A stretch of 34,755 bases of DNA, from NCBI GenBank assembly GCA_964541755.1, contig CAZIRF010000032.1, positions 1-34,755 on the forward strand. Direction: 5' to 3'. The stretch comes from CAZIRF01 sp964541755 (GTDB taxonomy: Bacteria > Spirochaetota > Spirochaetia > Treponematales > Breznakiellaceae). Positions 20,272-29,818 of this stretch are shown in pieces. The notes under the pieces were generated by a model. The model saw nothing but the letters and a program-made list of their open reading frames with translations. It was not told where the DNA came from and ran no database searches. Positions within the stretch are counted from its first letter, which is position 1. Each line of letters starts with the position of its first letter. Position numbers and translations under genes: made by a program.

Positions 20272-23190
20272 ATGAAAAGACTGTCTGCGATAGTGCTTGT
20301 CGCCGTCATGGCTCTCTCCCTGGTTCTCCTCTTCGCCTTCTCTGCAATGGGCGAAAAGGATTTCCGGAAGAAGTATGAAGGCTTCAACCTGGATGTAGCC
20401 CCCAGTCATTTGGACCGGGAAAATCCGTACACCGCCTATAAGGCCCGTTATGCCAACAGCCCTTTTGGGCGCTCCGATATCGCCATTCCAGTGGATTCCT
20501 TCGACGCCACCGCCAGCTCCGGTGTATCCGTTGTCGAAGATACAGGGCGCGAGGGACCAGTGCTCCTCACCAACGAAGGCTCGAGTGTTACCTGGGCGGT
20601 TGAAGTGCCTGCCGACGGCCTCTACAACCTCCATTTGGAGTACAAGACCGTTCCTTCCCGCGGTGTCGACATGGAGCGGGCCCTCCTCATCGATGGCGAG
20701 TACCCCTTCTACGGGGCACAGCGCCTCTCTTTCACCCGCCTCTGGGCGGATGGCGGGCCCATTACCACCGACAACCGCGGCAACGAGATACGCCCGCGCC
20801 AAATCGAGGTCTACGACTGGACCGAAGGCTATTGCCGCGACGATTTGGGCTACGAGACCGATCCCTTCCGCTTCTGGCTTGAAGCCGGGACACACCGCAT
20901 CACCCTCAATGCCAAGAACGAACCCATGCTCTTGGGTGCGGTTACCCTCAAGGCAATCGAAGATGCCCCCGACTACCAGTCCTATGTGGCATCAAAGCCC
21001 GCAGGAGCCAAGAAAATCGAGGGAACGACCTTGGTTGTGCAGGGCGAAAGCGCCCATTTGCGCTCGGACCCCTCTCTCTTTGCCAAATACGACCGCGCTT
21101 CGCCTTACAGCGAGCCCTATTCGGTGTGGAAGAACATCCTCAACTACACCGGTGGCGACGCATGGCGCGCCAGCGGCCAGTGGATTGAGTGGAAGATCGA
21201 CGTCCCCGAAACTGGTTGGTACCAAATTGGGATAAAGGCGCGCCAGCGCTTCGAACGAGGGTACATAGCCAGCCGTACCCTCTATATCGACGGTAAAGTC
21301 CCCTTTGACGCCATGAGCAACATCCCATTCGGCTACTCGAGCGAGTGGGAAATGATCAATCCAGGTGATGAAGAGGGCGAACCCTACTCATTCTACCTCG
21401 AAAAGGGCTTACATACCCTGCGCCTTGAAGCAACCTTGGGGCGCATTGGCCAGCTCATTGGCGAATTGGAAGACACCATCTTCCGCCTCAACAATATTTA
21501 TCGAACGATTTTGGTTCTCACAGGCACCAACCCGGACCCCTACCGCGACTACAACCTCCACATGGTGTATCCCGAAGAAATCGAGGCCATGGACCGCGAG
21601 AGCAAGCGTCTCTACCGCATGGTCGACCAGTTGGTAGAATACACAGGGCAAAAATCGGACCGCATTGCGGCCGCACAGACCCTGGCCATCCAGCTGGAGC
21701 GCTTTGTGGAACGCCCCGAGCGCATCACCAAGACCTTTTCCGCTTTCAAGGACAACATCACCTCCTTGGGGACCTCCCTGCTCAACCTCACAGAGACCAA
21801 GCTGGATGTGGATACCATTATCATAAGCGGTGCGGCGAATCCCGCTCCTTCCATTTCCCGCAATATCTTCAAACAGGCGGGCCATGCATTCGGGTCCTTC
21901 TTCTCGAGCTTCTTTGTCGACCACGAGTCACTCGGTAACGTATACGAGGACAATACGGAAGACATTGTCGAAGTTTGGCTCGTCACCGGCCGCGATCAGA
22001 GCACGGTCCTCAAGACCATGGTTGACGATACCTTTACCCCGGATTCCGGCATCAAGGTCAACGTCAAGCTCATCAACCCGAATGCGGTACTCCCCGCCGT
22101 CGTCGCGGGCAACAACCCCGACGTCGTCCTCTCAATCTACTCATCCCTCCCGGTCGACTACGCCCTGCGTAACGCAGTCGTCGATCTCTCGCAGTTCGAG
22201 GGCTTCGACGAGGTCGTAAAACAGTTCCACCCCAGTACGATAGTACCCTTCAAGCACGCAGGCGGTGTCTACGCCCTGCCGGAGACCCAAAACTTCACCG
22301 TTCTCTTCTATCGTACCGACATTCTCGAGGAATTGGGGCTCCAGGTTCCGCAGACCTGGCTCGACCTCGTCTCCATGTTGGCAACCCTCCAGAGCGCCAA
22401 CCTCTCTGTGGGTATTCCCTTCCCCTCGGTACAGATCATGGGAGCGGCGTCCAATTTGAGCGCCTTCCAGTCCATGCTCTTCCAGCACGGGGCACGCATC
22501 TACAACGACAAGGGTACCCGCACCCTCGTCGACAGCGAAAATGGCGTGGAGGCCTTCCAGCTCTTCACCGATTTCTTTACGAGCTATGGGCTCCCCATGG
22601 ATTTCGACTTCGTCAGCCGCTTCCGTTCGGGAGAAATGCCCATTGGCGTTGTTGACTACGGTACCTACAATACCCTCGTGGTCTCTGCCCCGGAAATCCG
22701 TGGCCTGTGGGAGTTCGCGCCCCTGCCCGGCACCGAACTTGCCCAACCCGACGGCAGCGTATACATCGACCGCAAGGTCGCCACCGGCGGCAACTGTTCG
22801 GTCATGATTCGCAACGAAGACGAGGCCACCAAACTTCGGGCCTGGGAGTTCATGAAGTGGTGGGTTTCTACCCCTACACAGGTACGTTTCGGCCGCGAAA
22901 TGGAGAGTATCCTGGGTGCTTCCGCCCGCTATGCGACCGCCAACCGCGAAGCCCTGCGCCAGATGGCCTGGAATGCCAATCAATTGGCCGTCTTGGAATC
23001 ATCCATAGAAAACGCCGTTGGCGTTCCCGAAGTACCCGGCGGGTACTACACCCCGCGCCACCTTACCAACGCGGTCCGCAAGGTCATCAACGACCGGGAC
23101 GACCCCCGCGAAACACTCATAGACTACGCCCGGGAAATCAACGAAGAGTTGACCAAGAAGCGCCGCGAATTCGGCCTCGACCTGGAATAG
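20272..23190 (+). CDS. Giant ABC solute-binding protein with N-terminal CBM-like domains
   Basis: 972 residues, about twice the usual size. A signal/anchor segment (residues 4-25, no lipobox) is followed by two galactose-binding/CBM-like beta-sandwiches at about 70-235 (SSVTWAVEVPADGLYNLHLEY, LLIDGEYPF, FWLEAGTHRITL) and about 255-410 (WIEWKIDVPETGWYQIGIKAR, LYIDGKVPF, FYLEKGLHTLRLEA). A helical spacer leads to a family-1 extracellular solute-binding domain from about 563 to 900 (VEVWLVTGRDQ, LPAVVAGNNPDVVLSIY, GGVYALPETQNFTVLFYRTDIL, WEFMKWW). It should capture an oligosaccharide, with the CBM-like domains perhaps holding the protein at polymer or cell-wall glycan. Two permease genes follow 13 bases after its stop. 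Related large binding proteins with the same partners occur in Firmicutes and spirochaetes, as far as I recall. Confidence 0.88.
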   Translation: MKRLSAIVLVAVMALSLVLLFAFSAMGEKDFRKKYEGFNLDVAPSHLDRENPYTAYKARYANSPFGRSDIAIPVDSFDATASSGVSVVEDTGREGPVLLTNEGSSVTWAVEVPADGLYNLHLEYKTVPSRGVDMERALLIDGEYPFYGAQRLSFTRLWADGGPITTDNRGNEIRPRQIEVYDWTEGYCRDDLGYETDPFRFWLEAGTHRITLNAKNEPMLLGAVTLKAIEDAPDYQSYVASKPAGAKKIEGTTLVVQGESAHLRSDPSLFAKYDRASPYSEPYSVWKNILNYTGGDAWRASGQWIEWKIDVPETGWYQIGIKARQRFERGYIASRTLYIDGKVPFDAMSNIPFGYSSEWEMINPGDEEGEPYSFYLEKGLHTLRLEATLGRIGQLIGELEDTIFRLNNIYRTILVLTGTNPDPYRDYNLHMVYPEEIEAMDRESKRLYRMVDQLVEYTGQKSDRIAAAQTLAIQLERFVERPERITKTFSAFKDNITSLGTSLLNLTETKLDVDTIIISGAANPAPSISRNIFKQAGHAFGSFFSSFFVDHESLGNVYEDNTEDIVEVWLVTGRDQSTVLKTMVDDTFTPDSGIKVNVKLINPNAVLPAVVAGNNPDVVLSIYSSLPVDYALRNAVVDLSQFEGFDEVVKQFHPSTIVPFKHAGGVYALPETQNFTVLFYRTDILEELGLQVPQTWLDLVSMLATLQSANLSVGIPFPSVQIMGAASNLSAFQSMLFQHGARIYNDKGTRTLVDSENGVEAFQLFTDFFTSYGLPMDFDFVSRFRSGEMPIGVVDYGTYNTLVVSAPEIRGLWEFAPLPGTELAQPDGSVYIDRKVATGGNCSVMIRNEDEATKLRAWEFMKWWVSTPTQVRFGREMESILGASARYATANREALRQMAWNANQLAVLESSIENAVGVPEVPGGYYTPRHLTNAVRKVINDRDDPRETLIDYAREINEELTKKRREFGLDLE

Positions 23191-23203
23191 ACGGAAGGAA
23201 CGT

Positions 23204-24145
23204 ATGAAAGACTTTTTCGAGAAATACTTCAAATTGAGGTCGGAACAGTTCCGGATCGCGGTGAAGAACGTGAAGAAACAGCGTATCTGTTACCTCTTCC
23301 TCTTCCCCTTTGCCCTCCTGTTTTTCACCTTCTATCTCTTGCCCATGGTAACGTCGATATACTTCAGCTTTACGCACTTCAACATGCTCGAAGCCCCGTA
23401 TTTTATCGGTGTCCAGAACTACCTCAACCTGGTACTTCAGGATGATGTGTTCCTAACCTCAATAAAGAACACTTTTTTGATCGCCGTCATCACCGGCCCC
23501 GGCGGATACATCGCGGCCTTCCTCTTCGCTTGGCTCATCAACGAGCTACCCAAGACCCTGCGTACCATCGCCGTTGTTATCTTCTATGCCCCCTCAATTG
23601 CGGGCGGTGCCATCTTCTCGATTTTCGCAATCGTCTTCCGCGGGGATATGTACGGTGTGCTCAACTCCATTCTGATGAAGTTCGGTATTATCAACACCCC
23701 CATTCTCTGGTTGACCGACCCCCGCTACATCATGAAGGTCATCATCCCCGTCATCCTCTGGATGAGCTTGGGAACGGGCTTCCTCGCCTTCGTCGCCGGT
23801 CTCAAGGGCATCGACAAGAGCCAGTACGAGGCCGGATGGATCGACGGTATCAAAAACCGCTGGCAGGAACTCTGGTTCATCACCCTGCCCAACATGAAAC
23901 CCATGCTCCTGTTCGGGGCGGTCATGTCCATTACCCAGGCATTCGGCGTTGCAGACGTCACCATGAACCTGGCCGGCTACCCCAGTACCGACTACGCGGC
24001 GCGCACGATCGTCACTCACCTCTTCGACTACGGCTACACCCGTTTCGAGATGGGTTACGCGTCCGCCATCGCCACTGTTCTGTTCCTCACGATGATACTT
24101 ACCAATAAAGCTATCCAGAAGGCCCTCAACCGGGTAGGCACCTGA
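23204..24145 (+). CDS. Sugar ABC transporter permease, MalF/UgpA type (pair 1)
   Basis: 313 residues with about six membrane helices (first at about 28-50, LFLFPFALLFFTFYLLP). The cytoplasmic EAA loop that docks to the ATPase starts at Glu209 (YEAGWIDGIKNRWQELWFITLPNMKPM). It belongs to the CUT1-type carbohydrate transporter permeases. It lies between the large binding protein and its partner permease, with a 28-base gap to the latter. Confidence 0.92.
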   Translation: MKDFFEKYFKLRSEQFRIAVKNVKKQRICYLFLFPFALLFFTFYLLPMVTSIYFSFTHFNMLEAPYFIGVQNYLNLVLQDDVFLTSIKNTFLIAVITGPGGYIAAFLFAWLINELPKTLRTIAVVIFYAPSIAGGAIFSIFAIVFRGDMYGVLNSILMKFGIINTPILWLTDPRYIMKVIIPVILWMSLGTGFLAFVAGLKGIDKSQYEAGWIDGIKNRWQELWFITLPNMKPMLLFGAVMSITQAFGVADVTMNLAGYPSTDYAARTIVTHLFDYGYTRFEMGYASAIATVLFLTMILTNKAIQKALNRVGT

Positions 24146-24173
24146 TGCGAGTCAAGATGAAAGGGGAATCTGC

Positions 24174-25073
24174 ATGATCAAGTACGATACAGCACGGCGT
24201 CTGCAAAAGCAGCGACGCAAGGCAATGCGCCGAAGGAGCCCGAACCGCTCCCTGGGCGGCGACTTTGCCGTATATTTCTTCCTGGGCCTCATAGCGATGT
24301 TGATGGTCATTCCGCTCGTATTCGCCGTTTCCAGTGCCCTCAAGCCGCTGGACGAGCTGTTCCGCTTCCCGCCGACGCTCTTCCCGCGCAACCCGACGAC
24401 CAACAACTTCGCGGATCTCTTCGTCACTCTGGGACAATCCTGGGTGCCCTTCTCCCGCTATATCTTCAACACCGTCTTCATTACGGCAGTCGGTACGGCC
24501 GGGCACCTGCTCATCGCAAGCATGGCGGCCTTTGTCCTCGCGAAGTACCGCTTCCCGGGGGCCAACACCTTCTTCCGCATCGTCGTCGTGGCCCTCATGT
24601 TCACCGGTTACGTTACGGCCATCCCCAACTACGTTGTCATGTGCCAGATAGGCATTGTCGACACGTACTGGGCTCTTCTGCTTCCGGCCTTCGCTGCCCC
24701 AATCGGGCTCTTCCTCATGAAGCAGTTCATGGAAGGCACCCCGGACAGCCTTATCGAGGCGGCCAAAATTGACGGCGCAAATGAATGGACCATCTTCATG
24801 CGTCTTATCATGCCCAACGTGAAGCCCGCATGGCTTACCATGACAATATTCTCTGTCCAGTCGCTGTGGAACAACCCCGCAGGGACCGTCATCTATACAG
24901 AGAGCAAGAAGACCCTCGTGTATGCCCTCCAGCAGGTTCTCGCAGGCGGTATCGCCCGTACCGGCGAGGCGGCGGCGGCCACAGTACTTACCATGTCGGT
25001 GCCCATTTTGGTCTTCATCCTCTCACAGAGCCAGGTCCTCGAGACCATGGCGACTTCCGGTATCAAGGAATAA
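24174..25073 (+). CDS. Sugar ABC transporter permease, MalG/UgpE type (pair 1)
   Basis: 299 residues with six predicted helices and the EAA loop beginning at Glu195 (IEAAKIDGANEWTIFMRLIMPNVKPAW). It is the usual second half of a CUT1 permease heterodimer with the preceding gene. The NHL/TPR gene begins 3 bases after its stop, so they are one transcription unit. Confidence 0.92.
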   Translation: MIKYDTARRLQKQRRKAMRRRSPNRSLGGDFAVYFFLGLIAMLMVIPLVFAVSSALKPLDELFRFPPTLFPRNPTTNNFADLFVTLGQSWVPFSRYIFNTVFITAVGTAGHLLIASMAAFVLAKYRFPGANTFFRIVVVALMFTGYVTAIPNYVVMCQIGIVDTYWALLLPAFAAPIGLFLMKQFMEGTPDSLIEAAKIDGANEWTIFMRLIMPNVKPAWLTMTIFSVQSLWNNPAGTVIYTESKKTLVYALQQVLAGGIARTGEAAAATVLTMSVPILVFILSQSQVLETMATSGIKE

Positions 25074-25076
25074 GCG

Positions 25077-26567
25077 ATGCGACACTCTGGAAAGACGATC
25101 AGAACACCCATGATCCTCCTTTCGATTGGCTGTTCCCTCCTCGTCGGGGGCGCGTTCCTCCATGCCGAGGACAGTTACAGCTATGACTATTGGGGGGAAC
25201 TCCAGCACGGCCCGGATCCATATCGGGTCAAGAATGTGCTGGAATACAAGGATATTTCACCCGACATGCCCCTTCGCGATCCCCGCGGCCTCTTTATTCG
25301 TGGTGATATCGCCTGGATTTGCGATACCGGCAACAAACGCATCCTCGAGATATTCATCGCCGGAGAAGAAAACGGTACGACACGTCGCGTAATCGACTCC
25401 TTTATCAACAAAAACGGCGTTGAAGAGGCCTTCGAGAGCCCCACAGACCTCTATGTAGATGACAAGGGCGCCATGTACATCTGCGATACCGACGCCGGCC
25501 GGGTCCTCAAACTGGATCGCAATCGTCGTTTCATGCTCGAGTTTACCAAGCCCACCGATCCTACCTTCGACCAGAACCTCTCCTTCATGCCTATGCGTGT
25601 AGTGGCAGATCGCCTGGGTCGAGCCTTTGTACTTTCAAAGAATATCAACCGTGGTCTTATAAAGTACGAGAACGATGCGAGTTTTATCGGCTTCTTCGGT
25701 GCCAGTGAAGTCTCCTTCAACTGGACCGATTATGTCTGGAAACTCATTTCCACACGGGCACAGCGCGAGCAAATGGCCTCCTTTGTCCCAACCGAGTACG
25801 AAAACATTACGGTCGATGCAGACGGATTCATTTACGCCACGACCATGACCTTTGAGACTTGGAAGCTCCTGGGCGACCAGGCAAAGCCCATTCGCCGCCT
25901 CAACGCATTGGGGAACGATATCCTGATAAAAAACGGCGAATTTCCTCCCATCGGAGATCTCACCTGGGGTGTGGCTGCTGGTGCAGATGGCCCCTCGAAA
26001 CTCAACGATATCACCGTCTTCGACAGCGACCGTTATGTCGCCCTCGATGAAACCCGGGCCCGTCTCTTCGCCTACGACGCACAGGGCAACCTCCTCTTTG
26101 CCTTTGGCGGTCGCGGCAACAGCAACGGCCGATTCCGCAAGCCCGTCGCCCTCGACCATCGCGGACGCGACCTCTACATCATGGATGCCGCAGAGGGGAC
26201 GGTTACGATCCTCACTCCCACGGAATACGGCAATGCCATCTATGATGCATTGGACGAGTATAACCGGGGAGACTACGACGCAAGTGCCGCCCGCTGGCAG
26301 GATGTTTTGCGTCTCAATGGCAACTATGACTTGGCCTATATCGGCTTGGGCAAAGCCTATTTCCGCGAAGAAAACTATAAAAAGGCAATGGAATACTTTG
26401 AGCTCAAGCGTAATGAGGAATACTACGCAAAGGCTTTTGCCCTCTACCGCAAGGACTGGGTAGAAGACAATATCGTAATCATCTTTGTTATCGCTTTCCT
26501 GCTCCTCGCAGGACCGCCCCTGGTCGGCCATATTCGCCGCGTCATCAGAGAGGTAGAACACTCATGA
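25077..26567 (+). CDS. Exported NHL-repeat propeller with TPR and C-terminal membrane helix
   Basis: 496 residues. A signal peptide (1-30) is followed by NHL/propeller repeats to about residue 382: DPRGLFIRGDIAWICDTGN, SPTDLYVDDKGAMYICDTDAG, LNDITVFDSDRYVALDETR and KPVALDHRGRDLYIMDAAEG. A TPR-like helical stretch at about 383-455 (IYDALDEYNRGDYDASAARWQ, LAYIGLGKAYFREENYKKAMEYFE) and a membrane helix at about 463-485 with a short basic tail follow. The propeller and TPR should face the periplasm or outside, and the tail the cytoplasm. It lies between the permeases and the YIP1 gene, whose ATG overlaps its stop (ATGA), so it probably joins a membrane complex with them. The function is unknown; scaffold or glycan-sensor roles are inference. 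Confidence 0.8.
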   Translation: MRHSGKTIRTPMILLSIGCSLLVGGAFLHAEDSYSYDYWGELQHGPDPYRVKNVLEYKDISPDMPLRDPRGLFIRGDIAWICDTGNKRILEIFIAGEENGTTRRVIDSFINKNGVEEAFESPTDLYVDDKGAMYICDTDAGRVLKLDRNRRFMLEFTKPTDPTFDQNLSFMPMRVVADRLGRAFVLSKNINRGLIKYENDASFIGFFGASEVSFNWTDYVWKLISTRAQREQMASFVPTEYENITVDADGFIYATTMTFETWKLLGDQAKPIRRLNALGNDILIKNGEFPPIGDLTWGVAAGADGPSKLNDITVFDSDRYVALDETRARLFAYDAQGNLLFAFGGRGNSNGRFRKPVALDHRGRDLYIMDAAEGTVTILTPTEYGNAIYDALDEYNRGDYDASAARWQDVLRLNGNYDLAYIGLGKAYFREENYKKAMEYFELKRNEEYYAKAFALYRKDWVEDNIVIIFVIAFLLLAGPPLVGHIRRVIREVEHS

Positions 26568-27241
26568 ACTTCATGACCCGACGCCTGAGCGTCTTCACCG
26601 AACGCAGTTTTTGGACTCAACTGGCCGAGACGCTGCGCTATTCCCTGTACATCATCACCCACCCCATTGACGGTTTCTGGGACCTGACCCACGAACGCCG
26701 CGGTTCAATGGGGGCGGCCAACGTTATCGTCATACTCACCCTGCTCACACGGGTCTGGAAGCTGCGCTTTACGAGCTTCCAGTTCAACGCCGTCAATTGG
26801 CAAGAAGTAAACATCTTCATGGAGTTTGCCTCGGTGCTCCTTCCCCTGGCCATCTTCTGCATCTGCAACTGGGGCGTTACGACCCTCTTCAACGGCAAGG
26901 GGACGATGAAGAACATCTACATGGGGACGGCCTATGCCATCACCCCCTACCCCCTTATACAGATTCCCCTCATCATCTTGAGCCGCCTCATCACCTTCGA
27001 GGAGGGCACCTTCTACCAGGTCTTCTCGACGATTTCCCTGGCATGGTCGGCGGGGCTCATCGTCGCCGCCATGATGATGATTCACGCATACTCGCTCAAA
27101 AAGACCCTCCTGTTCATGGTCATAACCGTCTTTGCCATGATGATATTCATCTTCATCTTCATGCTCTTCTTCAGCATGATTTCGGATGGATTCGCCTATT
27201 TTATCTCCCTCGCCCGGGAGATCATCTTCCGATTGAATTAA
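26564..27241 (+). CDS. YIP1-family integral membrane protein
   Basis: 225 residues with about five hydrophobic helices (around 50-70, 88-110, 118-140, 155-178 and 185-210). The N-terminus RYSLYIITHPIDGFWDLTHERRGS matches the bacterial YIP1 pattern, where a soluble leader with an HP-DGF element precedes the membrane part, and the helices include the YIP1-typical GTAYAITPYPL loop. The eukaryotic family acts in vesicle traffic, but the bacterial role is not known. Its ATG overlaps the stop of the NHL/TPR gene, and the DUF5696-type gene starts 14 bases after its stop, so coupling is tight. Confidence 0.8.
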   Translation: MNFMTRRLSVFTERSFWTQLAETLRYSLYIITHPIDGFWDLTHERRGSMGAANVIVILTLLTRVWKLRFTSFQFNAVNWQEVNIFMEFASVLLPLAIFCICNWGVTTLFNGKGTMKNIYMGTAYAITPYPLIQIPLIILSRLITFEEGTFYQVFSTISLAWSAGLIVAAMMMIHAYSLKKTLLFMVITVFAMMIFIFIFMLFFSMISDGFAYFISLAREIIFRLN

Positions 27242-27255
27242 GGGACTTGCAGCGC

Positions 27256-29814
27256 ATGAAGAAGTTATTGATGAAACACCTTCCAATACTGATAGTCTCG
27301 CTCCTCGTCGCCGTAGCGGTAGCCGTGTTGGCTATTCTTTTGTACGGCCCCCAAGAGGAAGAAGAGACCTCGATCGTGTATTACAGCTCGGAAGGCCTCG
27401 AAGGCGAGGCCGTACTGGATAACGGAGAGTTGGAGCTCCGTCTTGACCGCAGCACCACCCGCTTTGTACTCACCCACAAAGAAAGTGGCACCGTCTGGCG
27501 CTCCAATCCCGAAGACCCCGATGCAGACCCTATCGCCCTCCCGCGCGAGAAGGGGGCCCTCAAATCGCCCCTCTTGCTCTCGTTCATAACCAAAAACGGG
27601 GTTGTCGACATTTACGACACCCACGGCTACAGCGTCGAGCGCAATCTCTACAGTATCGAAGAGAGCGGCGACAGCATTACGGTCAACTACTGCATGGGAG
27701 ACGTCAAACGCACCTACATTTACCCGCCAGCCATCAGTGCAGAGCGGATGGAAACGTTCTTTGAAAAGATGAGCGACAGCGACCGCAAATTTGTCCAACA
27801 GCGTTACCGCAAGTACGACCTTGAAAACCTGCGCTCAAACGATAATCGCAGTGAACTGTTGGATAAATATCCGGTGCTCAAGGATCATCCCCTGTATGAG
27901 ATCCGCGACGGACTCCAGGAGTATCTCAAAGATCGTCTGGAAAAGATTTTCCGCGATATCGGCTACACCAGCAGCGAATTTGACGAAGATACCGCCCTCT
28001 ATGCCGGTGGCATCGTCAAAAACATACCGATTTTCAATGTATCGGTGAACTATCGCCTGGACGGAGATGACCTCATTGTCGATATTCCCTTCGACAAGAT
28101 TGCCTATAAAAAAGAATTCCCCCCTGTGGAAGTCACCGTGTTGCCCTATATGGGATCGGGTTCGATGGATGAGACGGGGTATCTCTTCGTTCCGGAAGGT
28201 TCCGGCGCACTCATCGACTTCAACAACGGCAAACTTTCCCAATCGGCGTACTACGCAGATGTCTACGGATGGGATCACGCAACCGACAGAAAGGCGGTTA
28301 TTCAAGAGACCGATATCCACTTCCCGGTATACGGCATTGCAAAAACCGGCCAATCCTTTGTTTCCATCATCGAAAACGGTGCCTCCTACGCCGGTATTCA
28401 GGCTGATATCGCCGGGAAACGCAATGCGCGCAACGTCGTCTACGCGAAGTATCGTCTTATCCATACCGAATCCTTCGAGGTATCCGGCAAATCCAACGAC
28501 GCCGTGTACGTCTTTGAAAAGGCCCTCCCCGAGGGTGAACACATTACCCAGCGTTACCAATTCCTCAATAGCGATTCCTACGTCGACATGGCGCACAGTT
28601 GGGGAGACTTCGTTGCGAAGACCCAAAAACCGGCTACAACCCCTACCACTGCGGGCACCCCGGTCATTTTCGATGTCATCACGGCCATAGACAAGCGACA
28701 GCAATTCATGGGTTTCCCCCGTTTGCGCCCCGTCACGCTCACGACCTTCAAGGAAGCAACTTCCATGGTTGAAGAGCTCAAGGAAGCCCTCAAGGTTCCT
28801 CTCCATGTACGCCTGCGTGGTGCGATCAATGGAGGGCTTCGCCAGAAGGTCCTCTCCAACATCAAGCCAACCGGCAACTTGGGGGGAACCGGCGACCTCA
28901 AGGAATTCTTCAAAAAGACCGGGGAACTTGGGGTAACGGCCTATCTGGACGGAGAAATTCAGTACGCCCGCAACAGCAATATTTTCAACGGATTTTTCTC
29001 GTATCGCGATGCGGCCCGTTTCGCCAGTTCGGAACTCGCAAAGCTCTATAAATTCTCGAAGATTTGGTATGGCAAGGAAGAGAGCGACAAACCATTTTAC
29101 TTGCTGAGCCCGGCCAAAATACTTCAATACGCTTTGAGGTTTGACAAATATGCACAAAAAATCGGGGCTCAGGGAATCTCGTTGTCAAGCATGGGTAGGG
29201 AGCTTTCCGCCGATTACGACCCGAACAATCGTATAAGCCGTGAGGAAGTCATGCATCGGCAAACAACCCTCGTTGCGAGTATCCGTGAAAACGACAGGAG
29301 AGTGATGACCTCACATGGCAATAACTACCTCCTTGGTCAGAGTGATATCCTCTCTCATGTTCGCCTTCGCCCCCGTGAATACTCCATATTGGATCGTGTC
29401 GTTCCCTTCTGGAGTATCGCACTACACGATAAAATTTCATTTACCGGAATGGCGATCAACATTTCGGACGACTGGAAGGAAGAACTCCTCGTCTCTGCCG
29501 AATCGGGAGCCGGTCTCGCCTTTACCCTTATGGCAGAAGACGCTACCGCCCTGCAAGATTCCGAATTCACCAGCTTGTTCGGTGCCGACTATCAAGCGTG
29601 GAAAAGTGAAATCGAAATGATCTATGCCGATTACAACCGAAAACTCGGTACAATTTCGGGGGCACGTATCATCGCCCACCAATTCCCCGCTGCAAACGTC
29701 AGCAAGACAATCTACGCCAACGGAACAACAGTCTATGTCAACTACGGCTACGAAGACATGAGCATCGACGGCATTCGCATCGCCGCTCGTGACTTCGTCT
29801 CGGTTCAGGAGTAA
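27256..29814 (+). CDS. Membrane-anchored DUF5696-type large protein, possible glycosidase
   Basis: 852 residues. One N-terminal helix (about 9-31) anchors the protein with the rest outside. The next part (about 40-430) is beta-rich with sugar-enzyme-like turns (LELRLDRSTTRFVLTHKESGTVW, GSGSMDETGYLFVPEGSGALIDFNNGK). The later part (about 450-780) alternates helices and strands (GVTAYLDGEIQYARN around 555-570, FYLLSPAKILQYALRFDKYA, GISLSSMGRELSADY), which could be a TIM-barrel. I place it in DUF5696 by overall pattern and by its partners; a glycoside-hydrolase fold is inference and no catalytic pair is proven. The ATG at 27256 directly precedes the anchor helix; the open frame extends upstream inside the YIP1 gene and is not used. 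Confidence 0.72.
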   Translation: MKKLLMKHLPILIVSLLVAVAVAVLAILLYGPQEEEETSIVYYSSEGLEGEAVLDNGELELRLDRSTTRFVLTHKESGTVWRSNPEDPDADPIALPREKGALKSPLLLSFITKNGVVDIYDTHGYSVERNLYSIEESGDSITVNYCMGDVKRTYIYPPAISAERMETFFEKMSDSDRKFVQQRYRKYDLENLRSNDNRSELLDKYPVLKDHPLYEIRDGLQEYLKDRLEKIFRDIGYTSSEFDEDTALYAGGIVKNIPIFNVSVNYRLDGDDLIVDIPFDKIAYKKEFPPVEVTVLPYMGSGSMDETGYLFVPEGSGALIDFNNGKLSQSAYYADVYGWDHATDRKAVIQETDIHFPVYGIAKTGQSFVSIIENGASYAGIQADIAGKRNARNVVYAKYRLIHTESFEVSGKSNDAVYVFEKALPEGEHITQRYQFLNSDSYVDMAHSWGDFVAKTQKPATTPTTAGTPVIFDVITAIDKRQQFMGFPRLRPVTLTTFKEATSMVEELKEALKVPLHVRLRGAINGGLRQKVLSNIKPTGNLGGTGDLKEFFKKTGELGVTAYLDGEIQYARNSNIFNGFFSYRDAARFASSELAKLYKFSKIWYGKEESDKPFYLLSPAKILQYALRFDKYAQKIGAQGISLSSMGRELSADYDPNNRISREEVMHRQTTLVASIRENDRRVMTSHGNNYLLGQSDILSHVRLRPREYSILDRVVPFWSIALHDKISFTGMAINISDDWKEELLVSAESGAGLAFTLMAEDATALQDSEFTSLFGADYQAWKSEIEMIYADYNRKLGTISGARIIAHQFPAANVSKTIYANGTTVYVNYGYEDMSIDGIRIAARDFVSVQE

Positions 29815-29818
29815 GCGC

